Shown here: one piece after another, positions 55,955 through 64,000 of the stretch
Numbering within the stretch: the stretch's first letter is position 1
Layout: each line of letters starts with the position of its first letter
Made by a program: the position numbers and the translations under genes
Notes under the pieces: generated by a model
Told to the model about the DNA's origin: nothing
Database searches by the model: none
The model's input: only the letters and a program-made list of their open reading frames with translations
NCBI GenBank assembly: GCA_963693365.1
Contig: CAVNZM010000008.1
Coordinates: forward strand, 5,766,001-5,830,000
Direction: 5' to 3'
DNA length: 64,000 nt
Source: Amoebidium appalachense
Taxonomy: Eukaryota; Ichthyosporea

Positions 55955-57886
55955 GTCGGACTGAAACACCTGCATGGGAACACCGTGTTGGGTAACCGCC
56001 GCCTTGTGGTACGTCACATATGCAGCCAGTGTGTCCGACTTCTTGACGAGGGGCACGGCCGTGGTGTGGCCGGTGAATTCGTCGTGGAACGTCGCCAAGT
56101 ACTGAGCACCACCGATCGCGGGAGGGAAGGGGCCGCTGATGTCGCTGTGAACCTTGGCTAGGACCCGGGGAGCTTGGCTAGTTGATTCGGAGAAGGCAAC
56201 ACGGTGGGCTTTGCCGAGGGCACAGGGCTCACACACACCCGGAGACTTGGCACCGCCACCCACCAACAGGCCTGCAGACTTGATGACCGAGCGTACAGCG
56301 TCAATGCCAGCATGGCCCAGACGGTAGTGCCACGTGTTGAGGTCGGCAGTAACCTTGAGGATACGCGGAGCAGTGGTGGTTTGGGCGTCCGGGGTTGTGT
56401 CCGCGCGCAGAAGAGACACCGCCATGTGGTACAGCTTGGTGCCGACAGCCGAGCCGGTGGCCAGAATTTGATCGCCGTAGCACAACTTAACGCCGCCGCG
56501 GGTGTCAAAGCGGGGTAAAACACCGTTGGTAGTTGCCGTGAACACACTGATGAGAGTGTCGGGGATGGAGGGCACGTAGAGTACATCCGTCAGCTGATGC
56601 ACCGCAGTAACGCCGTCGATGGTGCTGGAAAAGAACACGTCGCCCACCCCAAGCACTGCACATGCACCCTTGTCGGCTACTTGGACCGTGGAGTAAGGCG
56701 CCGCACGCATGTTGATGAACACATCAGGCCGGGGGCACACATGGTCAGTGGCTCCAGAGTCGAGGAGCACCTTGTTGGTGCCACAGTCGTTGCTAGACAT
56801 GAGGAAAGCCCGGGGAGCGGCAGCCCCCCCCTTGCACTGTGCCGTAGTGTGGGTAGTAGAGGCAGGGTGGTTGATGCAGGACCCAGGCGGGAGGGGACCA
56901 CCCTTAGGTTTGCGGCCGTTGGCACGGTTGCCCCCCTTGCACATGGCGGTAGTGTGACTGGTAGACAGTGGGTGGTTGACGCAGGAACCCTTGGGGTAGG
57001 TGCTGGCACGGTTGTTGCCAGAGTTGCTGTGTTGGCCGTTGCCGTTGGGGCACTGAGACTTGATGTGGCCTGGTTTGCCGCAGCCGTGGCAGATGACAGG
57101 TTGAGGAGCCCGTGTGGTGAAGGCGGCCGGCCCGGAGCTGGTAGTCACACGTGCACGTGGGTGGCTGGTCTCATATGCCCGTAGCTGTTGGAGGAGGCCC
57201 ATCACGGTAGGCTTGGGTGTCATCTTGTAGGCAATTACAGGCATTTCGTAGTAAGGCACCTTGCCGAGGTCGTTGGTGAGCTTGGTCAGCACTTGAGCAT
57301 CACCAATTTGTGTGCCGTAATCGGCCAGGCGCCGCACGTAGCCGCGGAGTTTCATGGCGTATTTCGCCGCGGTGTCCGTAGGTTCAGGCGTAGAATTCAT
57401 GTACAGCCCGATAAGGTCGTACTGATTGGCCTCAGATTGCTCCAGGTAGTGGGCAGATAGGGCCGACCATATCTCCGCAGGTGTGGTGGTGCGTGTTAAC
57501 CCTAGGATACAACGCACGTCAACCGAGAGTGCTTGCCACAGGTAGGAACGGGCAGTGTCGACCTGTTCACGGGTAGCCGGGTGCTCCGTACTGGGCGCGA
57601 TGGTGTGGAGAAGACCAGCACCAGAAAGCTGGACATACATGGTTTCGGCCCATGTGTGGTAGTCCGTGCCTGAATCATTATCAATGCCAGTGAAGAGAGG
57701 GATGTCGACCTTGAACTTGATGGAATCATTACGTGAGGGGCCCATAACCCTGTTGGACATTGTGTTCATAGAAGCTAGTTCTAGTGCACGTTGTTCCTTC
57801 TGTAAGTCAGAAATGATTGCATCTTGTGAGGCCAACCTCTGCTCCAGTAGTTGGACTAGTTGCTGCAACTGTAAGTTGTCAGACAT
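55910..57886 (-). CDS. Copia Gag, protease and integrase N-terminal part
   Basis: 658 codons from the ATG at 57886. Residues 10-40 form a coiled coil (LQQLVQLLEQRLASQDAI). The capsid is UBN2-like (HTWAETMYVQL, AKYAMKLRGYVRRL). A CCHC knuckle lies at 266-279 (CHGCGKPGHIKSQC), and two unusual C-x2-H-x5-H-x4-C repeats at 302-316 and 337-351. Protease active site LLDSGATDHVC is at about 374-384. The integrase zinc domain (WHYRLGH, CEPCALGK) and the first catalytic Asp (HSDISG) follow. The frame is lost at 55949-55954, where six G instead of five follow the second Asp, and it ends at a stop at about 55910. One base less would join it to the next frame. Confidence 0.95.
   Translation of the reverse strand: MSDNLQLQQLVQLLEQRLASQDAIISDLQKEQRALELASMNTMSNRVMGPSRNDSIKFKVDIPLFTGIDNDSGTDYHTWAETMYVQLSGAGLLHTIAPSTEHPATREQVDTARSYLWQALSVDVRCILGLTRTTTPAEIWSALSAHYLEQSEANQYDLIGLYMNSTPEPTDTAAKYAMKLRGYVRRLADYGTQIGDAQVLTKLTNDLGKVPYYEMPVIAYKMTPKPTVMGLLQQLRAYETSHPRARVTTSSGPAAFTTRAPQPVICHGCGKPGHIKSQCPNGNGQHSNSGNNRASTYPKGSCVNHPLSTSHTTAMCKGGNRANGRKPKGGPLPPGSCINHPASTTHTTAQCKGGAAAPRAFLMSSNDCGTNKVLLDSGATDHVCPRPDVFINMRAAPYSTVQVADKGACAVLGVGDVFFSSTIDGVTAVHQLTDVLYVPSIPDTLISVFTATTNGVLPRFDTRGGVKLCYGDQILATGSAVGTKLYHMAVSLLRADTTPDAQTTTAPRILKVTADLNTWHYRLGHAGIDAVRSVIKSAGLLVGGGAKSPGVCEPCALGKAHRVAFSESTSQAPRVLAKVHSDISGPFPPAIGGAQYLATFHDEFTGHTTAVPLVKKSDTLAAYVTYHKAAVTQHGVPMQVFQSDGGRVHGHGLRGLQP
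57737..57750 (-). promoter_or_regulatory. Primer binding site (half tRNA-iMet type)
   Basis: gggttatgggcccc directly follows the LTR end on the sense strand. It is complementary to the anticodon arm of eukaryotic initiator tRNA-Met, as in Drosophila copia, rather than to the tRNA 3' end. It is also coding (Arg-Val-Met-Gly-Pro of Gag). Confidence 0.8.
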
Positions 57887-58516
57887 AGTGTCGTGTATGA
57901 TGGGTAACTAGTCTATGTGTTTTGTGCACTGGAAACGACAGTAGAAAAGTGTAAATCAAACGTTCTGCTTCCCATGTTTGTGACATGGGAGGCACTGCTT
58001 TATATAGTCGTTGGCCACCTCATGGTGGCCTCGTGTGCACCCTGGTGGTGGGCCATGTACAGCATGGCCGAAAAGAGAGCACAATGAAAACAAGTCGTTA
58101 AAGATATAAAAGTTAACTGTGCACGTTGAGTGGCTAGTTAACTTGCACTAAAGCACACAAATAAACGTGTTTAACACACCAATTGCAGTTAAACGTAAAT
58201 CTTGCTTCACACAACTAAAAATATTCTGAGAATATCCGGGAATAAAGCACACTACCACTCTAAGAATAGAATCCTGTGGCAAATATAGACATGACATCAT
58301 CTGAACCGGGAATAGCCGAAAAGAGAGCACAATTAGCACGTTGCTAGTGAAGCTCGTCATTGGTACAGTTTTGGCTCAAACATATAACTACCATATATGA
58401 ATATGACCGTAAACAAAAGCTCTATGCACTCGAGTGAGTGTTGAAACAGTTATTCAATTGCTCAGAAACTTTCTCTAACAGACATTGCTAGCCGGGAGTA
58501 CCAGTGTACTCCAACA
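57751..58516 (-). repeat. 5' LTR of the copia element, contains the gag start
   Basis: Sense strand begins tgttggagtacactgg and ends aatgtccaaca. A TATA box (tatataaag) lies at about 58006-57998. The word tgctctcttttcggc occurs twice (about 58066-58080 and 58315-58329) and may be a regulatory repeat. The gag ATG at 57886 is 136 nt inside the LTR, so the first 45 codons are LTR-encoded. Confidence 0.9.
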
Positions 58517-58521
58517 GTTGT

Positions 58522-58844
58522 CACAAATGGTCTGTATGAAAATTCTACGTGTTGGATTATGTACATGGGCTTTATCGATTTCCCATCAAGACCAGCATTA
58601 GAAAACTTGAGCCCCTCTTCGATTGTGCTTTCATCTGGGTGTGTACGTGGCATACGTTATTTTTTAGGGGGGGGCCCTGGGGTTGGGGGGGTGGGGGGGT
58701 GGGTGGTTGCGTGGTTTTTGAAAGAGGGGGGGGGGGGGTTTTTTTTTGTTGTGGAGGAAGTGGGAAAATTTTAAAAAAAAAAAAAATTTGGGGCTCTGCT
58801 CCAGTGGAGCGAGACGATAAAGGAAAAGGGGGGGGGGGGGGGAA

Positions 58845-58937
<93 letters not shown>

Positions 58938-59779
58938 AATCGCAGCTCCAGCCCAGGGCCAAGACAGGAGGGTTTAGGGGGGGGGGGGGGGGGGGGGGGA
59001 GGGGGTCGGGTCCCGCCGCCCCTTTGTCTGTTGTGGGTGTCTTGGGCTGGTTCCCTTCCTGTGACTGGTCTCTCAAAGCTATTAGTTTGTTAGATACGGC
59101 ACTTTTGCCGATGGGGGACTGACAGACTAACTTATCCCCACTGGACTGAGTTCCGGGAGCAGCTACTAACCCGGGCCCGGGCTGCACGTGATGCAGCTCT
59201 GGCCCGTACACAGCAGGCACAGACACGTGCAGACGTGTCCCTCGGGGGGGGGGGGGTGGGGGTCTGTGTTGCGGGGGGCGGGGGGGCGGCCGCGTCCGCC
59301 GGGGGGGGGACCTAGGGGCGGCGGGTCCCGCGCTCCGTCTCCGTTTGACTAGGGCCGCGCCGGGTTCGGGGGGCGGCGGGGGGCTGCACCCAGGAATGCG
59401 ATCGAGGCACACATCCTTGATGCTTGAACTGACACGTGCCAGTCGGCAACGATTAGTGCAGGTGAATGTGCGTGACCAAGAGCAAGCACGCAAGGAGTCT
59501 AAGTTTCGCGCACGCTACCGTAGTCAAACTGCGTGCGCCGCTCTGTCAACTTTGTCATTGCAACAGAGGTTGTAACATAGAGTCATTATCGTTTCCTTTG
59601 TCATAAGTCCACTCCTGTTGTTCTCGAAGTTCATATCGTTTGTCCCCTCCCCCCCCCCCCCCGCCCCCCCCCCCCTGCCGCGACAAGGGGAAGTGGTGGT
59701 AAACACCACAGACACACAAAACAAACACACGACGAGGGTTGCTTAAGGCGGGGGGGGGGGGGGGGGGGGGGGGAAGGGG
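58522..59779. other. No gene recognised; long G-runs and GC-rich DNA
   Basis: 58522-58660 is unique and continues the sequence into which the copia element inserted. G-runs at 58667-58740 and 58828-58932 (the longest, over 100 bases with few interruptions) and 58977-59000. GC-rich DNA at 59180-59400. Short frames only. Confidence 0.5.
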
Positions 59780-60710
59780 ACCTACGAAGGAAACGGAGCC
59801 GGGTGGGACAAGGATAGACCGGGAGGAGGGGGGTGAGGAGGTCGCCTTGGTGAGGCCGTGGTTTCGTGTAGATGGTCTCGGTGAGTGGGCTGTTGAGAAA
59901 GGCCGTAGACGCGTCGAGTTGGTTGTGGGCCTTCATCTTGGTGGCTTGAGGCTTGGTTCTTCGGCCAGTCCCGGACTTTGTAGTTGGTCGATGTTGATGG
60001 GGGGACCGGGGGGACTGGGAGGGTGGTGGTGGCTTGAAGTCCAACCTGGCCCTGTAGACGGGCAGAACGACGGGGTGCAGGAACCGGGGGGGCGGAGACG
60101 GGGGGGGGGAACTTGGAAGTTCGGAAGTGCAGGGGGGCAACCTCCGGGCTGGACGGGGCCGAGTGGAAGTTGTCGGGGGACCCGGGTCGGATGGGTGTGA
60201 CGTTGCCAGGGGCAGGATGGGGGTCGGCAGGCTGGACGGGCACGGGGGCAGGGGGCCCGGTGGGGGGGGGGGTCGGGGGAACGACGATGGCAGGAGGGGG
60301 GCCAGAGTACACCAGACAAACATCATCTTCAGTGTCAACTGTGGGGGGTGGGGTGGTCGAGGTAGCAGTGGTGTCGGGGGTCGGAAGTGTTGATGGAATG
60401 TCGGACGGGAGATAAGCTGATTCGTGGAAAATCACATCACACGGAAGAGGCCGACACGATGGGTGGTGGGATTGAAGATCCGGTGGCAGTGTGATTGAAG
60501 ATCATAGCCTATATACATGCCGAGTTTGACGGTGGGGGCCAGCTTGTTCCGTTTAGAGGCTGGCACGTGAGTGTAGGCAGGGCAACCGAACACTTTGAGC
60601 TCGGAGATGTCGGGCTTGACACTTGACACCGTGTCCGTACAGATACCGTCCGCCAATAAGAACCACCCCAAAATTGCGCGGGGCAGGTTCTTAAGTTTTT
60701 GGGGGGCTGC
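59780..60710 (-). pseudogene. Decayed second copia fragment (integrase end and hinge)
   Basis: At 60706-60432 the frame has KPDISELKVFGCPAYTHVPA, the conserved C-terminal integrase block, and KLGMYIGYD. After a 2-bp shift near 60440 it continues with FHESAYLPSDIPST, a long Pro-rich hinge and RRSARLQGQVG. A further shift leaves STAFLNSPLTETIY, a piece of RT, at about 59900. The rest of the RT is gone. It belongs to another copia lineage than the intact element, as the blocks are clearly different. Confidence 0.75.
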
Positions 60711-60730
60711 CATCATGGTTCTTAATGGCG

Positions 60731-60765
<35 letters not shown>

Positions 60766-61015
60766 GCCAGCCGGCATACAGCCGGGCTCCGGGGGGGGGG
60801 GGGGGGGGGGGGGGGGCAAGCATAAGGTAACATATGGGGGGGGGGGGGGGGCTAGCATAAGGTAACATATGGGGGGGGGGGGGGGGGGGGGGGGGCATGC
60901 ACACATAACTTAACAAATTTAGAGTTGCACAACTAATGTAACGGGAACTTTGATGTCCTCCAGTCTGTTTTTTGGGAAGTTGGGGTTGGGGTTTGGGAGG
61001 AGAGGGGGGGAGGGG

Positions 61016-61052
<37 letters not shown>

Positions 61053-61381
61053 GGGGGGGGGGGGGGATTACATATTGCCACAACGGGGCCATGGAAGATG
61101 CACACACTGAGTGGCAACGCTGCATATCATTATCTCAGACGGTCACCACATCAATCATTTCTATGCACATGTGAACACCTAACAAACAGCCATTATTGAA
61201 TCATGACGGATGCCTACACAAGAACTGTTGTCCCAAAAAAAGGGCCCAAAGAGGGAGAAAAAAAAAAAAAAGAAAAAAAAAAAAAAAAAAAAAACAAACA
61301 GTTTTTTTTAAAAAAAAAAACACTCTAAAATAAAAAAAAAAACCACTCTAAAATAAAAATAAAAAGGGAGGGGGGGGGGGG

Positions 61382-61452
<71 letters not shown>

Positions 61453-61536
61453 GGGGGGGGAGAGGGAGAGAATGAAAAAAAAGGAGAAAGAGAGAGAGAC
61501 CAGAGAGAGCATTGTCGTTCATCTGTGGGTGGTTAC
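60711..61536. other. G-runs, A-rich and (GA)n DNA
   Basis: G-runs at 60732-60764, 60791-60816, 60836-60850 and 60871-60895, two of them embedded in the repeat ctagcataaggtaacatatg. G-run block at 61005-61066. A-rich DNA at 61259-61345. (GA)n at 61386-61446. No gene. Confidence 0.6.
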
Positions 61537-62511
<975 letters not shown>

Positions 62512-62525
62512 GGTTATGGGCCCAT
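62512..62525 (+). promoter_or_regulatory. Primer binding site (half tRNA-iMet type)
   Basis: ggttatgggcccat follows the LTR with no gap and is complementary to the anticodon arm of initiator tRNA-Met. Confidence 0.8.
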
Positions 62526-62629
62526 TTTCGCACGCTCTCGCAACACATACTCTCGCTGCAATCAAAAATATTCAAATTTGAATACCGATCTGATTCCTCT
62601 CTCACGCATCATCTGACTGATTGATCACC

Positions 62630-64000
62630 ATGTCGGAGAAACCTGCGTATCTCAACCTCACCCCCTGGAAAGGGGATGACACCACGGACAAGAAGTCCGG
62701 CAAACGTCTCACCTATTATGAGTGGGAACCCGTCATCTTCCGGTACCTACGTACCACCACCGCGGCCAAGTTAGTGCCCGTCATCAAGGCCCCCGAGTGG
62801 GTCGACCCTTCCGACGAGAATGAGTGGCACGGCTACGACACTGAGGAGGCCTACACCGAGGCTTCCAACCTCCTTGAACAGATGTTTACTCAACTCGTCT
62901 CCAATGATGAGATGTATAACTCTGGTCAAATCCACGATGATGTGTCACCTGCCCAAGCTTTCCACAACCTCCGTATGACCTATGCGGCTGAACGTGAAGA
63001 TCGTGCTCGTCAAATCCTCCTCGACTACCATGAGCTTGAACTCAAAGACTTCAAGACCGTCACGGCCTACCTAACCATGGCACGCCGCCTGTGCACTACC
63101 CTGCACATCCTCGAAGAGCCCATTCCTCATAAGACTATGGTTGATAACTTCTTCATCCACCTCAAGAAGAACCGTAAGTTAGTGTGTACCGACATCCAGG
63201 CCATGATTGCCGACTACTTCCGTCGTACCATTAACTACGAGACCTACAACCGTCTAATCAGTGACATCAGAGCTGCAGAGATCCGTGAAGGTCTCATCGA
63301 CTCTGGGTCCGGGTCCTCCTCCACCGTCCGAACAGCACGTGCCCTGCAAAGCCGTGTACTCACCAAGGACGACCTCAGACACCGGATCCCCCGACGTGAC
63401 AGCTCCGTCTCCCGTCACCCCCGCGGTCGTCTCACCGATCGATCCCCCTCAGTTGACCGTGATTACTCACGGTCCCGTTCCCCCGGCTATCGTTCCTGGT
63501 CACCCTACCCCCCACGTAAAGGGGGTAACCGTCATTCCCAGCCACCCCGAGCCAAGACCACTGGCTCCCTCGACTGTGCCTACTGTCACGAAGACCATCA
63601 TGTCACACAGTGTGACAAACCTGGCTGCTCAATTGCCCGTCGCCACCGTGCCAACACCAAGTCTGGAAAAGAGGTGCATTTTGCCCTCGTGTCCACCACG
63701 GCCTCCCTACCCATGGACCCCTGCTGGGACTCGGCTTCAAACGTCCACGTGTGCCCAGTAAAAGAGTACTTCTCTACTCTTGAGCCATGCCCCCCGACTG
63801 ACGTCCACGGCCTCGGCATCGTCACTGCACATCACCGTGGTGTCATCAACCTGGCTGTCACCTACAACGGAGTAACATCAGTACTGAGCCTCAACACCCT
63901 CTATGTACCCGACTCCCCAGCCTTCCTGATATCACCCTCGATGGCTTCCAAGTCGGGTCTCCTTGCCCACCTCGATGATGAGGATGCATTCCCATCATAC
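62630..64000 (+). CDS. Copia Gag-protease polyprotein, 3' end beyond the window
   Basis: ATG at 62630. 457 codons without a stop to the last base. A charged capsid (YYEWEPVIFRYL, ILLDYHELELKDFKTV) is followed by an Arg/Ser-rich tail (RSRSPGYRSWS), a zinc knuckle of C-x2-C-x4-H-x3-C form at residue 316 (CAYCHEDHHVTQC), and a protease-like region in which the active-site block reads WDSASNVHVC, i.e. DSA instead of the usual DSG. Then LNTLYVPDSPAFLIS, typical for the copia protease core. Reverse transcriptase should lie to the right. Confidence 0.9.
   Translation, partial: MSEKPAYLNLTPWKGDDTTDKKSGKRLTYYEWEPVIFRYLRTTTAAKLVPVIKAPEWVDPSDENEWHGYDTEEAYTEASNLLEQMFTQLVSNDEMYNSGQIHDDVSPAQAFHNLRMTYAAEREDRARQILLDYHELELKDFKTVTAYLTMARRLCTTLHILEEPIPHKTMVDNFFIHLKKNRKLVCTDIQAMIADYFRRTINYETYNRLISDIRAAEIREGLIDSGSGSSSTVRTARALQSRVLTKDDLRHRIPRRDSSVSRHPRGRLTDRSPSVDRDYSRSRSPGYRSWSPYPPRKGGNRHSQPPRAKTTGSLDCAYCHEDHHVTQCDKPGCSIARRHRANTKSGKEVHFALVSTTASLPMDPCWDSASNVHVCPVKEYFSTLEPCPPTDVHGLGIVTAHHRGVINLAVTYNGVTSVLSLNTLYVPDSPAFLISPSMASKSGLLAHLDDEDAFPSY

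Larger units (their letters stand above)
52636..58516 (-). mobile_element. Complete Ty1/copia retrotransposon, 5,881 bp
   Basis: Two 766-bp LTRs (57751-58516 and 52636-53401) appear identical by eye. The target duplication gttgt lies at 52631-52635 and 58517-58521. The primer site is next to the 5' LTR and a purine tract (gagtagggg) next to the 3' LTR. Order Gag, protease, integrase, RT, RNase H places it in copia. Identical LTRs imply a recent insertion. The only defect seen is one extra G in the integrase region (55949-55954). Confidence 0.95.

Noticed and set aside
59166-59575. Plus-strand ORF with Arg/Gln-rich helix at 59.4-59.6 kb
   Set aside because: Short, follows GC-rich low-complexity DNA, and no family resemblance. 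Not enough for a gene call.

Overview
The window is nuclear DNA of a eukaryote. It has spliceosomal introns with GT..AG ends, LTR, LINE and DNA transposons, tRNA-derived repeats, and an extreme load of simple sequence: dozens of G/C homopolymers, many long (TG/CA)n arrays, and (CT)n, (GA)n and (TA)n. There are no operons, Shine-Dalgarno sites or CRISPR arrays. The lineage cannot be fixed from sequence alone. A family GH19 chitinase next to Plavaka-type and Ty1/copia transposons fits a protist, alga or fungus-like eukaryote with expanded introns. Most long open frames are translations of microsatellites (Cys-Val, Thr-His, Gly or Pro runs) and are not genes.

Left part (1-13 kb). One minus-strand host gene fills 193-12958. 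I could assemble 14 exons whose 13 junctions all keep frame and all use GT..AG. They encode a 769-residue type II membrane protein: a cytoplasmic tail, one membrane helix, a GH19 chitinase domain, a small Cys-rich module, a Thr/Pro repeat linker, a second GH19 domain and a second Cys-rich module. Exons are about 2.3 kb of 12.8 kb; introns are full of C-runs and TG/CA arrays (sense strand). This is the most interesting object in the window.

Middle part (13-48 kb). A repeat-rich stretch holds a frameshifted piggyBac-like ORF (16.8-17.3 kb) and a Gln-rich ORF (21.6-22.3 kb). Next come a deleted Plavaka-type transposase remnant (26.7-27.7 kb), a minus-strand retroelement gag/protease remnant (27.7-30.2 kb) and a 2.16-kb element with 27-bp perfect terminal inverted repeats (30.7-32.9 kb). 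A plus-strand Plavaka-type transposase gene follows (39.5-45.5 kb; five in-frame exons, one intron of 2.7 kb made of an eight-unit compound minisatellite), with a broken inverted copy at 37.1-38.5 kb. GGATAT-rich satellite-like DNA flanks these elements. Two tandem copies of a tRNA-like repeat lie at 47.6-48.2 kb.

Right part (48-64 kb). A retrotransposon graveyard: two 0.7-kb LTRs in opposite orientation around a LINE fragment, one of them a solo LTR with a 5-bp target duplication; a complete 5.88-kb Ty1/copia element (52636-58516, minus) whose LTRs look identical, with target duplication GTTGT, a half-tRNA-iMet primer site and a gag start codon inside the LTR; a second, decayed copia fragment; and at the right edge the 5' LTR and open gag/protease frame of a different copia element that runs out of the window.
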